Part shown: positions 1-8,400 of the stretch, in pieces | Numbering within the stretch: position 1 is the first letter of the stretch | How the letters are laid out: each line of letters begins with the position of its first letter | Origin: Anaerobaca sp035448545 | GTDB taxonomy: Bacteria; Planctomycetota; Phycisphaerae; Sedimentisphaerales; Anaerobacaceae | Reading direction: 5' to 3' | DNA length: 64,000 nt | Assembly: GCA_035448545.1 (NCBI GenBank) | Contig: DAOTJE010000001.1 | Span: 310,001 to 374,000 of the forward strand | The notes under the pieces: generated by a model | Database searches by the model: none | The model's input: only the letters and a program-made list of their open reading frames with translations | What the model was told of the DNA's origin: nothing | Translations under genes and position numbers: made by a program

Positions 1-451
1 GGATCCCCTGAAGGCCCGGGTCGGGGGGATCGCTGGTGGACATCTGATCCAGGATTTCCTTGGCCTTGCGACGGTTGCTGGCGATGGTCTCGGCGGTCCG
101 CTGCGCGCTGTCCAGGTCGCCGTCGGCCATCTGACGCAGATAGCGGACGATAGCTTCCGTCATCTTCTCGCTGGTGACGTTCTGCGTCGGCTGGGCATGT
201 ATGGCGGCGTCGGGAATCTCCTTTTCCTGGAGAATGCTCTGGGTGAGCTGGAACGTCTCGGCCAGAAGCCGCCGCTTACGCTCCTCTTCCGTCTCATCGA
301 TCGGCGCCAGCTTCAGCTCCTCCTCGTCGCTTTCCAACTGGGGGACGTAGACCTTGTTGTGGCAGGCGGGACACTTGCCCCACTTGCCGCCGGCGGTGTC
401 CGGGGCATCGATCTTCTTTCCGCAGTGCTCGCAGTGGAATTTGATGGACAT
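1..451 (-). CDS. Zinc-ribbon protein, 3' end beyond window
   Basis: About 150 codons are visible and the gene runs off the left edge. The N-terminus holds two CxxC pairs: CEHCGKK near residues 7-13 and CPAC near 27-30. This is a zinc-ribbon arrangement, so the protein probably binds zinc and perhaps nucleic acid or protein. An acidic, charged and probably helical region follows, without membrane segments. I chose the ATG at 451 because the zinc ribbon begins directly after it. The gene is transcribed leftwards and lies 22 bp downstream of queF on the same strand, so the two may be cotranscribed. The exact function is not recognised. Confidence 0.6.
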   Translation of the reverse strand, partial: MSIKFHCEHCGKKIDAPDTAGGKWGKCPACHNKVYVPQLESDEEELKLAPIDETEEERKRRLLAETFQLTQSILQEKEIPDAAIHAQPTQNVTSEKMTEAIVRYLRQMADGDLDSAQRTAETIASNRRKAKEILDQMSTSDPPDPGLQGI

Positions 452-473
452 GTTCAGACCTCACACGAAGCGA

Positions 474-827
474 TTAACCCTGCGCGCGGTACTCGGCCAC
501 GACATCGGTGGTGATGCCGCCCCGCGGCGTGAAGCGGGCCGTCACCTTCATCCATCGCGGTTTGCACGCGCCGCTCAGATCGTCCAGGATGTCGTTTGTC
601 AAAGACTCGTAGAAGATGCCACGGTTCCGGTAGCCCTGCAAGTAGAACTTGAGACTCTTCAATTCGATGCAGTACCGGTCAGGGCAGTATTCCACGACGA
701 TCTCCCCGAAGTCCGGCTGGCCCGTCTTTGGGCAGACGCTGGTAAACTCCGGGCAGCGAATGGTAATCCGGTACTCGCGTCCGGGACGCGGATTGTCGAA
801 CATCTCGATTGTGCCGGGTTCACCCAT
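474..827 (-). CDS. queF: NADPH-dependent 7-cyano-7-deazaguanine reductase QueF
   Basis: Reduces the nitrile preQ0 to the aminomethyl group of preQ1 in cytosolic queuosine biosynthesis. The 117-residue product has the single-domain (YkvM-type) length. It shows the catalytic Cys in TSVCPKTGQPDF, with the Asp of the same motif as proton donor. The NADPH-binding signature ELKSLKFY and the GIFYE segment are also present. The ATG at 827 is preferred because an AGGATCAGG stretch lies just upstream; a start at 869 is possible but has no visible ribosome binding site. It is divergent from queC and queE, and the three genes give most of the preQ1 route. Confidence 0.93.
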   Translation of the reverse strand: MGEPGTIEMFDNPRPGREYRITIRCPEFTSVCPKTGQPDFGEIVVEYCPDRYCIELKSLKFYLQGYRNRGIFYESLTNDILDDLSGACKPRWMKVTARFTPRGGITTDVVAEYRAQG

Positions 828-1027
828 GTCCTGATCCTTGTCGCATGTCTGCCAGTCAGTATAGCGCATCGGTGCGAATGTGACAAGCGGGAATCGGCCC
901 GGATACGGGAAAACGGCCTCTCGACGGCACGCGCGGCACCCTTTGACAGGGCCGGTCCGACGCGATACCATGACCGGTCGATTGATCGGAGCAAGACGTC
1001 TGAGTCGTGTTCTCAGGAGTGCAGGTC

Positions 1028-1744
1028 GTGGGAAAGGACAAGGCTGTTGTACTGTTGAGCGGGGGATTGGATTCGGCCACGACGCTGGCGATCGCCCGGC
1101 ACGAGGGGTACGCCTGCTACGCCCTGACGTTCCTGTACGGACAGCGTCACCGACGAGAGACCGAGGCGGCCAGGAAGGTCTGCGGCTTGCTCGGAGTCGT
1201 TGAGCATCGCATCGTGAGAATCGACCTGGCGGCCTTTGGCGGCTCGGCTCTGACCGACAGCGGCATTGAGGTGCCCAAGGATCGAGGCTCTCTTGGGGAA
1301 GCCACGGACATCCCCGTGACATATGTGCCGGCGAGAAACACGATCTTCCTCAGCTACGCTCTGGCCTGGGCGGAAGTGCTCGGCGCGTTCGACCTGTTCA
1401 TCGGAGTCAACTCGACCGATTACAGCGGATATCCCGACTGCCGGGCCGCGTTCGTGGCCGCCTACGAAGCGATGGCCAACCTGGCCACCGCCGCAGCGGT
1501 TGAAGGAAAGGGCCGGTACCGAATTCATACGCCCATCATCGAGATGACCAAGGCCCAGATCATCCGCACGGGAATGCGGCTGGGTGTGGATTACGCCCTG
1601 ACGCATAGTTGCTACGATCCGGACGCCCAGGGGCGAAGCTGTGGTCGATGCGACGCCTGCCGGCTGCGGCTGAAAGGCTTCGCCGAGGCGGGGCTGAGCG
1701 ATCCGGCCGTTTACGTTTCTCCTGACCGGCAACAGAGTCTCTGA
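1028..1744 (+). CDS. queC: 7-cyano-7-deazaguanine synthase QueC
   Basis: Converts 7-carboxy-7-deazaguanine to preQ0 using ATP and ammonia in queuosine biosynthesis. The 238-residue product has the PP-loop SGGLDS at residues 11-16, which binds ATP. A C-terminal zinc-binding cysteine cluster reads CYDPDAQGRSCGRCDAC. Translation probably starts at the GTG at 1028, because CAGGAG lies about 9 bases upstream; an in-frame GTG at 1007 overlaps that site. Its stop codon overlaps the ATG of queE (TGATG), so the two are translationally coupled. No queD is present in the window. Confidence 0.94.
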   Translation: MGKDKAVVLLSGGLDSATTLAIARHEGYACYALTFLYGQRHRRETEAARKVCGLLGVVEHRIVRIDLAAFGGSALTDSGIEVPKDRGSLGEATDIPVTYVPARNTIFLSYALAWAEVLGAFDLFIGVNSTDYSGYPDCRAAFVAAYEAMANLATAAAVEGKGRYRIHTPIIEMTKAQIIRTGMRLGVDYALTHSCYDPDAQGRSCGRCDACRLRLKGFAEAGLSDPAVYVSPDRQQSL

Positions 1745-2442
1745 TGCGCGTGACCGAGACATTCCATTCGTTGCAGGGCGAAGGGATCCTCTGCGGGACG
1801 CCGAGTGTGTTCATCCGGCTGGCCGGCTGTCCCTTGCGATGTCGCTGGTGCGATACAAAGTATGCGTGGGACTTCTCAACCGGCCAGGAGTGTGCTCCGA
1901 CCGATCTGGTCGAGACGATCCGGCGGCATTCCTGCGGCCACGTGGTGATCACAGGAGGTGAGCCGATGGTCGGCGCTGACCTCGCCGCCAGGGAAGGACT
2001 GGCGGAGTTGACGCAGCGCCTGCGAAGCGAGGGGATGCATGTGACCATCGAGACGGCGGGGGGGCTGTTCGTGCCCGACCTGGCATGTGACTTGATGAGC
2101 ATCAGCCCCAAGATGGCCAATTCGGTGCCGTCGCAGTTGGCTGACGCCGCGTCTCATGAAAGCCAGCGACTGGACGTTGAAGCCCTGACCGCTCTAATCC
2201 AGGCGTATCCCAGCCAACTCAAATTCGTGGTCGAGACCGCCGACGATGTCCGGGAGGCTCGCTTGCTGGTGGATCGGCTGCCGTCCGTTCCGTCGGATCG
2301 TATTCTGCTGATGCCTCAGGCTCGAACCAGGCAGGAGTTTCTGGCAAGGGCCCCGGCGATTGCCGCTTGGTGTGTGGAGACGGGGTATCGCTTCGGACAC
2401 CGCCTGCAGGTGCTGCTGTGGAGTGACCGTCGCGGCGTATAG
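1744..2442 (+). CDS. queE: 7-carboxy-7-deazaguanine synthase QueE
   Basis: Radical SAM enzyme that contracts 6-carboxytetrahydropterin to 7-carboxy-7-deazaguanine, the step before QueC. At 232 residues it has the usual family length. The N-terminal HSLQGEG motif is followed by the iron-sulfur binding CPLRCRWC (Cys29, Cys33, Cys36), the CxxxCxxC form of radical SAM proteins. A TGGEP-like SAM-contacting motif appears as ITGGEPM. It overlaps queC by one base and is almost certainly cotranscribed with it. Confidence 0.94.
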   Translation: MRVTETFHSLQGEGILCGTPSVFIRLAGCPLRCRWCDTKYAWDFSTGQECAPTDLVETIRRHSCGHVVITGGEPMVGADLAAREGLAELTQRLRSEGMHVTIETAGGLFVPDLACDLMSISPKMANSVPSQLADAASHESQRLDVEALTALIQAYPSQLKFVVETADDVREARLLVDRLPSVPSDRILLMPQARTRQEFLARAPAIAAWCVETGYRFGHRLQVLLWSDRRGV

Positions 2443-2495
2443 CGCGTTGCTGACGTGGACCGTAGCCCCTTTTTCCCATTCTGCGCGAATCGCAG

Positions 2496-2524
2496 TTGAC
2501 AAGCGATCGGCCGTCGATGATAAT
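2496..2524 (+). promoter_or_regulatory. Sigma-70-type promoter of tRNA-Leu
   Basis: A perfect -35 hexamer TTGACA (2496-2501) is followed after 17 bases by GATAAT (2519-2524, five of six consensus bases). The tRNA-Leu gene starts 13 bases downstream, so this is very probably its promoter. Confidence 0.75.
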
Positions 2525-2536
2525 CCGGTTTGTGTT

Positions 2537-2621
2537 GCCCGGGTGGCGGAATTTGGCAGACGCGCCAGCTTGAGGGGCTGGTGGGCTTCGGCTCGTGCTG
2601 GTTCGAATCCAGTCCCGGGCA
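2537..2621 (+). tRNA. tRNA-Leu (anticodon GAG)
   Basis: An 85-nt cloverleaf with acceptor stem GCCCGGG pairing with CCCGGGC. The anticodon arm is CCAGC-TTGAGGG-GCTGG, giving anticodon GAG. A long variable arm typical of class II tRNAs is present, and the T arm carries GGTTCGAATCC. The 3' CCA is not encoded. It lies between queE and the convergent fliA. Confidence 0.93.
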
Positions 2622-2640
2622 CTTCCTCCTGGAAGTGTTC
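2620..2640 (+). terminator. Possible terminator hairpin after tRNA-Leu
   Basis: CACTTCC (2620-2626) can pair with GGAAGTG (2631-2637) across a 4-base loop, followed by TTCCC. The stem overlaps the last base pair of the tRNA and the T run is poor, so it may equally be a processing hairpin. Confidence 0.35.
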
Positions 2641-2687
2641 CCTGTGAGCAAGATCAGACCGGATGTGTTCCGGATGAGGATGCGGCT

Positions 2688-3485
2688 TTACTCGACCGCG
2701 AACTCCTTCTTGCGGGTGTTCATCTGGGCCTTGAGCCTGGCAACGATCGACGAGTGCATCTGCGAGACACGAGACTCGGACAGGTCCAGCGTCGCACCGA
2801 TCTCCTTCATCGTCATCTCTTCGTAGTAATACAGGACGATGATGAGTCTTTCGGCACGAGTCAGTCCCTTCGTCAGGAGGTTCTTCAGGTCGCGCTTCTG
2901 CGCTTCGAGCAGAGGGTCTTCGCTGCGGTTGTCCTTGATGACGTCGATTTCGTAGACGTCCTTCTCCCCGTCCCCGTCGCCGCACTTCGTGCTCAGGGAT
3001 ACGAGACTGGCGGCATTGGCATCCCGCTGGAGACGAATGAACTCATCCATGTCCATGTTCAGCTCCTCTGCCAACTCGTTCTCGTCGGGTTTCCGCCCCA
3101 GGTGCATCTCCAGCGTGTGCGTGGCCCGAGCCAATTGATGGGCCCTGGCGCGCACCAGGCGAGGCACCCAGTCCATGCTGCGCAACTCGTCGAGAATCGA
3201 TCCCTTGATGCGCGGGGCGCAATAGGTCTCGAATTTTACGCCCCGGGCGGGATCGTAGGCGTCGATGGCGTCCATCAGGCCGAAGATGCCGGCGCTGATG
3301 AGATCATCGAGCTCGACTTTGTCCGGGAGTTTGCTGTGGAGCCGCTCGGCGGCGTATTTGACCAGATCTCGGTAATGCTCCATGAGGAGGTTGCGATAGC
3401 AATCCTGACGAGTCTCGTGGAACAGCTCCCACACCTTGTCGATGTCGAGCTTCTTCTCGGGCTTCGTCGCTGAGTGTGTCTTCAC
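2688..3485 (-). CDS. fliA: RNA polymerase sigma factor, FliA/WhiG family
   Basis: A 265-residue sigma-28-type factor that directs RNA polymerase to flagellar and related promoters. Region 2 includes DLISAGIFGLMDAIDAYDP and KFETYCAPRIKGSILDELR. Region 3 follows (RKPDENELAEEL). Region 4 ends with a helix-turn-helix in EEMTMKEIGATLDLSESRVS. The start is a GTG at 3485 preceded by GGAG. It is the last gene of a leftward group with flhG and a FlgB-like gene, which supports a flagellar role. It converges on the tRNA-Leu gene. Confidence 0.92.
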   Translation of the reverse strand: MKTHSATKPEKKLDIDKVWELFHETRQDCYRNLLMEHYRDLVKYAAERLHSKLPDKVELDDLISAGIFGLMDAIDAYDPARGVKFETYCAPRIKGSILDELRSMDWVPRLVRARAHQLARATHTLEMHLGRKPDENELAEELNMDMDEFIRLQRDANAASLVSLSTKCGDGDGEKDVYEIDVIKDNRSEDPLLEAQKRDLKNLLTKGLTRAERLIIVLYYYEEMTMKEIGATLDLSESRVSQMHSSIVARLKAQMNTRKKEFAVE

Positions 3486-3629
3486 AGGTTGTCTCCGTTA
3501 CATGTCGCAGCCGCAATCCGTTTTCGTCGTGCTCACAAGCCTGTGGGCCGACATCGGGTCCGGACGGTCCGCCGGCTCCGACAACGCCCACACTCACACC
3601 TGTCATTATCGGCCTTGGAGGCCGGGACT

Positions 3630-4487
3630 TTAGGTCAGCCACTGAAAGACTCTCCGGAAAAACGTCCCGCCATCGGCTCGGCGGCAATCGATGCCCCCGA
3701 GGCGAGCCGCCAGCATGTTGAACGAGCAGGCGATTTGGGACTTCGGATAGGCCAGTACGACGGGCTGACGGGACCGTACGGCCGCACACAGACGTTCGTC
3801 TTTGAGAAGGACCCCGGCGTAATAGAGGTCGGCCTTGAGGAACCGGGCCGCCACGTCGGCCAGACGCTGGTAAATCTGTCGGCCTTCGGCGATACTCTGG
3901 GCCATATTGACCACCACACTTATCGGACCGTCGAAATGTTTTCGGACCAGGACCTTGATCATGCCGTAGGCGTCCGTCATGGCGGTCACCTCCGGTGTGG
4001 TCACCACCAGCACGTGATCGGCCGCCAGGCAGAAACTGACGACGGAATTCGAGATTCCCGCGGCGGTGTCGATCACGATCGTATCACTGGTATGTTGCAG
4101 TCCGGACAGATGCTGAAGCAGGCGGCGCTGTTCCGACTCGCTGATATCGGCGAGCTGGTCCAGACCCGATGCGCCGCAGATGATCTGCAGACCTTGGGGG
4201 CCGGCCTGGATGATGTCTTCCACGCGTTTGGATCCGTTGATCACATGGGAGATGTTGTACTTGCTGCGAATGTTCAGCAGGAGGTCCAGATTGCCCAGCG
4301 AGATGTCCGCATCCAGAAGAAGGACGCGCTTCTCGGAGGCGGCCATGCAGAGAGCAAGGTTGGTGGCGATGTTTGTCTTGCCGACGCCGCCCTTTCCGCT
4401 GGTGACCGCGAGGACACGGGCCACCGGCCGATCACTGACCGGCGTCTGCTGCAGATTGACGGCTTGATTCGCCATGATTGCGGGCAT
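3630..4487 (-). CDS. flhG: FlhG/FleN-type flagellar number ATPase (ParA/MinD family)
   Basis: A 285-residue P-loop ATPase of the MinD/ParA type that in other bacteria controls flagellar number and placement together with FlhF. It has the deviant Walker A motif SGKGGVGKT, the switch motif LLLDADISLGNLDLLL and the hydrophobic VIDTAAGI Walker B segment. The ATG at 4487, preceded by GAAGG, is preferred over a much longer upstream reading that would overlap the previous gene. It sits between the FlgB-like gene (10-bp gap) and fliA. No flhF is visible in the window. Confidence 0.85.
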   Translation of the reverse strand: MPAIMANQAVNLQQTPVSDRPVARVLAVTSGKGGVGKTNIATNLALCMAASEKRVLLLDADISLGNLDLLLNIRSKYNISHVINGSKRVEDIIQAGPQGLQIICGASGLDQLADISESEQRRLLQHLSGLQHTSDTIVIDTAAGISNSVVSFCLAADHVLVVTTPEVTAMTDAYGMIKVLVRKHFDGPISVVVNMAQSIAEGRQIYQRLADVAARFLKADLYYAGVLLKDERLCAAVRSRQPVVLAYPKSQIACSFNMLAARLGGIDCRRADGGTFFRRVFQWLT

Positions 4488-4497
4488 TGCCTTCGAG

Positions 4498-4989
4498 TCA
4501 ATCGGTGGTTTCACGGGGCGTCGAGGAGTCTTCGAGAGGGCTGTCGGGAGCCACGATCTCCACGATGGGCAGTCCTGTCGGGCTCCAAGGGGTGCCACAC
4601 TTGAGGGCCAGCAGTTCTCTGGCGATCTTCCGATTCAGGGAGTTTTCCAGAAGCTTGCCGACCTGGAGCTCAATGTACTCGTCGCGGTTCTGTTCGAGCA
4701 GCGCTTTGGCGTGCAGATCCGGCTGCGGACGAATCTCCATGGTGCTGTTCGGGCCGAATCGGATGTTCTCCGTATCACAGAACAGCAGACGCTGATTCTG
4801 AAGGTGCTCGGCAATCGCGCCGTTGAGGGCATGCACGAATTCCAGCACGGGCATATCCTGTGGTACGAATCCCGGCGTCCGCGTATTGTGCATGTTCTGG
4901 TACAAAACGGCACGACGAAGCTCCGTGAAGCGGAGAATCTTCAGGAGCAACTCCGTCAGGTTGTCGGGGATGGGAAACTGCATATCCAT
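4498..4989 (-). CDS. Divergent FlgB-like flagellar rod protein (tentative)
   Basis: A 163-residue protein without signal peptide. The segment ELRRAVLYQNMHNTRTPGF followed by VPQDMPVLEF resembles the N-terminal rod-protein motif of FlgB (an N-x-x-N-x-x-TPGY-type pattern). A helical segment near residue 110 (DEYIELQVGKLLENSLN) resembles the FlgB C-terminal helix. The ATG at 4989 has AAGGAG at ideal spacing; the GTG at 4995 would overlap that site. Being first in the flhG-fliA group supports a flagellar role. The match is weak and the protein could be a lineage-specific flagellar accessory factor. Confidence 0.45.
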   Translation of the reverse strand: MDMQFPIPDNLTELLLKILRFTELRRAVLYQNMHNTRTPGFVPQDMPVLEFVHALNGAIAEHLQNQRLLFCDTENIRFGPNSTMEIRPQPDLHAKALLEQNRDEYIELQVGKLLENSLNRKIARELLALKCGTPWSPTGLPIVEIVAPDSPLEDSSTPRETTD

Positions 4990-5283
4990 GAGCACTCCTT
5001 CGGGAAGGCGGTCTCAGGCGGTCCGCACCGCGTGGTGTTGTAAAGAAGAGGTGCACTGGGATGGACAAGTCTGGTGAGGGTCGACCTCGTCTGGCGCCGA
5101 TTGGGGGGTACTCACGGAGATAAACCCGTGTGCACGGAGCGGACGCACACGGAATGGTATTACTCGCACTGAAGCCGGATGTCTCATCCTTGATCCTTTC
5201 GGTCTTCCTTGGACCTCCATGAAGCGGCGAACCTCCATGGGGTGTTGACACGTGCTTGGAACGCGGCGATCTATGACAAGCCC

Positions 5284-5658
5284 CTATGTTGCTTCGGGCG
5301 ACATAAAGTTTCCTCCCGAGGACGAGGCATTGCCCGGCGGGGCGGCCTCAATCTGCCCGGACCGGTGACTGTCGTCGAAGTGTATCGCTCTCTGCGTCCG
5401 CTCCTCTTCGTTCAGCGTGCGACGGATCTCGCTGAGACTCATGTTCTCCCTCAGTTCCATGATTCGCGAAAGACGGTCGAATACCGATTCATCGTAGAGG
5501 CGGTGTCCGCCTTCGGTCCATTCCGCTTCGCGAATCAGCCCCATGATGGTGTAGTTGTGAATCGTCTGTCGGGAGAAGGGACTGGATCGGACCACTTCGC
5601 CGATCCGATAGCGTTTGGCGGGAATCTGCAGCCTTCGACTCACTTTCTGCCAACTCAT
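5284..5658 (-). CDS. MerR-family transcriptional regulator
   Basis: A 124-residue regulator. The N-terminal winged helix-turn-helix reads YRIGEVVRSSPFSRQTIHNY, then GLIREAEWTEGGHRLYDES, matching the MerR pattern including the conserved G-RxY turn. A short dimerisation helix follows (FDRLSRIMELRENMSLSEI) and the tail is low-complexity. There is no obvious cysteine cluster for metal sensing. I chose the ATG at 5658, just before the first recognisable domain residues, although the ribosome binding site is weak. A perfect palindrome 330 bp upstream is a possible operator. Confidence 0.82.
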   Translation of the reverse strand: MSWQKVSRRLQIPAKRYRIGEVVRSSPFSRQTIHNYTIMGLIREAEWTEGGHRLYDESVFDRLSRIMELRENMSLSEIRRTLNEEERTQRAIHFDDSHRSGQIEAAPPGNASSSGGNFMSPEAT

Positions 5659-6305
5659 GGTTGCGATCCGGGATTGAACTGATGCCGGCACGGGAGCCGG
5701 AGCGATTCGACAAAGTCCGACAATGGCGAGGCGACCGCCCATCGTGCGGCAGGGATGATACAGGTATCTTGTTCAGCACAACTACGCATGACACCACACC
5801 CGAAAGAAACAAGAGCATTACGAACCGGGCAAACCATCCTTCCGAGGTGGCCTCCCGCTCCGGAGCATCGTCAGATATACCAGCCACGGTATCGCGCCAC
5901 CTGCCGCCACAGACGACTTCACGCCTGACAACCTGCCCATGTCACAGCCGAACGCCTTGCGCCCGTCTGTGGCGACCACAGAGAACGCATTTTACATTTT
6001 GCAAAATGTAAAAGTCCCTTATCGGCCTGTCAACTGGTTTTGGGATTTTTCAGGAAAAATCTTCGGATGGCTCGATCCCGGCGTGATGGGCCTTTGCGGA
6101 TACCGGGCCCGCTGCCATCCTAAGGCCCTATAACATGAGGAAATGCGGACTCTTAGACTGCGACGACGGGCTCCGTTTCACCTCCGAAGCCTGCCACGAG
6201 CCCTTTCATAGTTTTCTGCAAACAGGCCGTGGAGAATTGGACGATAAGAGGCGGTGTAAGTCCAAAGCCATAATCTCTACTGAATCGGGGTGCTATTGTC
6301 TGCCC
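5659..6305. other. Intergenic region between MerR and GGDEF genes
   Basis: About 650 bp with no gene I can support. A leftward frame from 5887 begins with a plausible transmembrane stretch (FVMLLFLSGVVSCVVVLN) but continues into Arg/Ser-rich sequence and overlaps the MerR gene, so I do not call it. The notable content is the palindrome at 5990-6013. Confidence 0.5.
5990..6013. promoter_or_regulatory. Perfect 24-bp palindrome, candidate operator
   Basis: TTTTACATTTTG (5990-6001) is followed directly by its exact reverse complement CAAAATGTAAAA (6002-6013). It is strikingly AT-rich inside GC-rich DNA and lies upstream of both the diguanylate cyclase gene and, in the other direction, the MerR gene. 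A dimeric regulator site is the simplest reading. Confidence 0.6.
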
Positions 6306-7379
6306 ATGACCGAACGAATCGACCAATCGAACGACCACAAAGACGATCCCTCGGCTCACCACTCGCTGCTGGAGCGGGTCACACCGCTGGCGCGACAGAT
6401 CAACAGCCTGGACATGGACCGGATCGCCAATGTCTGTGTCACGAAGATCCCCGCGATCGTCGGATCGACCTTTGCGTCTTTGTATATCCTGGATGAGTCG
6501 AACCATATTCTGCATCTGGTCCGCTGCAACCATCCGTTTCCCATCAACAAGATCGTGTCCCTCAATCAGACGCCACCGTCCCCCATGGTCGTGGCGGTCA
6601 AGAGCAAGGAACTGATCCTGACCGGTGACATCGACACGTACAACAGACCGATCATCAAGCGGTCGCAACGGGCCTTTGCGGAGAACTACACGACGACCAA
6701 CTGCGCGATCGTGCCTTTGATCTGTCACGACGGCGTCGTCGGCGTCCTGAATCTGGCGGACAAAGCACCACCTGTCGCCTTCACGCGGGAAGACATCGCG
6801 TTGATCGAGTTGCTGGGGCAGTTGATCGGCGCTTCGATCGGCAACATCAAGCTGTTCGAGAAGATGCAGCGACAAGCCATGTTGGACGGTCTGACGGGCT
6901 TGATGAACCACCGGACCTTCTATGAGGCTCTGGAACGGGAGCTGTGGCGTTCGCGCCGCTACGGCGGTACAATCTCGATGATCATGGCGGACATCGACAA
7001 TCTCAAAGCTATCAACGATACCTACGGCCACCGTGCAGGCGACAAGGTCATACGCGAAATCAGCCGCAGGATCAAGGAGTGCATCCGCCAGATTGATCTG
7101 GCAGCCCGATATGGGGGCGACGAGTTTGGGGTCATCCTGCCGAATACGTCGCTGGAAGAGGCCACCCTGGTCTCACAGCGCATCGTCGATGCCGTCGCTT
7201 CCTCTTGTGTGTTCTGGCAAAGTGTTCGCATCCCGCTATCGATCAGCGTTGGTGTCGGCCAGTATGACGCCGACGCCAATCCGGAGGATATCACCAGTCG
7301 ATCCGACCGAGCTCTCTACAGAGCCAAGCAATCGGGCAAGAACACCGTCTGGGTGTTCGGATCTGGCGAGAAGGAGTGA
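6306..7379 (+). CDS. GAF domain diguanylate cyclase (GGDEF)
   Basis: A 357-residue cytosolic signalling protein that makes cyclic di-GMP from two GTP. An N-terminal GAF-type sensor (about residues 25-180) is followed by a GGDEF domain (about 190-350). The active site is YGGDEF, and the product-inhibition site RQID lies five residues before it, so both catalysis and feedback control appear intact. MADIDNLKAINDTYGHRAGD is the metal- and substrate-binding stretch. The ATG at 6306 is preferred because the upstream extension to 6135 has no recognisable domain. Confidence 0.9.
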   Translation: MTERIDQSNDHKDDPSAHHSLLERVTPLARQINSLDMDRIANVCVTKIPAIVGSTFASLYILDESNHILHLVRCNHPFPINKIVSLNQTPPSPMVVAVKSKELILTGDIDTYNRPIIKRSQRAFAENYTTTNCAIVPLICHDGVVGVLNLADKAPPVAFTREDIALIELLGQLIGASIGNIKLFEKMQRQAMLDGLTGLMNHRTFYEALERELWRSRRYGGTISMIMADIDNLKAINDTYGHRAGDKVIREISRRIKECIRQIDLAARYGGDEFGVILPNTSLEEATLVSQRIVDAVASSCVFWQSVRIPLSISVGVGQYDADANPEDITSRSDRALYRAKQSGKNTVWVFGSGEKE

Positions 7380-7423
7380 TTGTCTGGGGTGTCGGCGCGC
7401 GATTGCCTCCGTCAGCACGGGTC

Positions 7424-7451
7424 CCGGAGCCAGCCAAGCGGCCGGCTCCGG
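7424..7451. terminator. Hairpin between convergent genes
   Basis: CCGGAGCC (7424-7431) pairs exactly with GGCTCCGG (7444-7451) across a 12-base loop. It lies between the end of the diguanylate cyclase gene and the end of the convergent Cys-Pro-Asn repeat gene. There is no T run, so it is only a possible bidirectional terminator. Confidence 0.4.
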
Positions 7452-7544
7452 CGGCGGGTGTACTCGATAGTGGTCCGCCGCCGGGCCGGATGCGATTCTG
7501 ACGGTTGCCGACCGGTACCGGCCCTTGTCATGCATGCCAGAAGG

Positions 7545-7985
7545 CTACGGCGCCCAACAGTTGGGATAACTCCCCGCGCCGCAACTGTAGTGATAGTAGG
7601 ACACGCAGCCGCAGTTATTCCAGTGCCATGACCAGTACCAGTTCAGGTTAAGACACGGATTGGGGCAGGGATTCGGACACGGGTTCGGGCATGGGTCCGG
7701 ACACGGGTTCGGACATGGATTCAGGTTCGGACATGGATTCAGGTTCGGACATGGATTCAGGTTCGGACATGGATTCGGGTTCGGACATGGATTCGGGTTC
7801 GGACATGGATTCGGCTGTGGGCACGGACACGGGTCAGGATTAGGGCACGGGTTTGGACACAGGTCCCAGTTCGACCAGTGGCAGACGCTCATGTAGGAGC
7901 TCGAGTAATACATGCCGACATGATATCCCCACGCCGGCGTGCTGGATGCCAGAACGAGCAGGAGCAACAGGGCATACTTCTTCAT
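7545..7985 (-). CDS. Secreted Cys-Pro-Asn repeat protein
   Basis: A 146-residue protein with a classic signal peptide (MKKYALLLLLVLASSTPAWG). About 70 residues follow in a tandem pattern of Pro-Asn-Pro-Cys and Pro-Asn-Leu-Asn-Pro-Cys units. The C-terminus is rich in aromatics and Cys (WYWSWHWNNCGCVSYYHY). The regular Cys spacing suggests disulfide cross-links or metal binding outside the cytoplasm. AAGGAGGT precedes the ATG. The signal peptide resembles that of the next leftward gene at 8401-8763, so the two may be related. No function is known to me. Confidence 0.7.
   Translation of the reverse strand: MKKYALLLLLVLASSTPAWGYHVGMYYSSSYMSVCHWSNWDLCPNPCPNPDPCPCPQPNPCPNPNPCPNPNPCPNLNPCPNLNPCPNLNPCPNPCPDPCPNPCPNPCPNPCLNLNWYWSWHWNNCGCVSYYHYSCGAGSYPNCWAP
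7708..7815. repeat. Six tandem 18-bp repeats inside a coding region
   Basis: Six near-identical copies of an 18-bp unit (TTCGGACATGGATTCAGG) run head to tail. The last three differ by A to G at position 16 and the sixth also ends in C. They encode the Pro-Asn-Pro-Cys repeats on the minus strand. Related degenerate units extend the array on both sides. Confidence 0.9.
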
Positions 7986-8400
7986 AGGAAACCTCCTTGT
8001 GACAATACGGTGTTCCTGGCCGCGCGAATCTCTCCGTAGACCGGCGCGGGTGAGTGCGATTCCTGCGCACTCGATCAGTCCGATCGGAACGCAAGCTCCG
8101 AACGGGAGACATTTCGTGCATGTGGTGGCGGTTCATGGATCGCCAGCGCCGACCAGTCGCCGAACAGCATGCCCGTCCCGACAACGATACGCCGCCGGCC
8201 TGATCGAGCGAAGGAAGAATGGTGGCCAGTCCACACCATGACAGTCCAACGGATTGGGTCGCGGCCCGAGCAGGTTACCAGAGACGCCGCTCAGACGGCG
8301 GATCCCAGCCGTGGGCTATGCGACGGGCCCACGGCTGGGCCGAATCTGCATGCCATGCTCTCGCCAATGCCCATATCCCTTGCGTAAAGCGTCTCGACGA
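7986..8400. other. Intergenic region, no gene seen
   Basis: About 415 bp between two small leftward secreted-protein genes. I find no supported coding sequence; it presumably carries the promoter of the Cys-Pro-Asn repeat gene. Confidence 0.5.

Noticed and set aside
1007..1030. GTG at 1007 as the start of queC
   Set aside because: The ribosome binding site CAGGAG lies inside this extension, at correct spacing for the GTG at 1028.
5489..5887. A small membrane protein overlapping the MerR gene
   Set aside because: Only the first 40 residues look plausible; the rest is Ser/Arg-rich shadow of the MerR gene.
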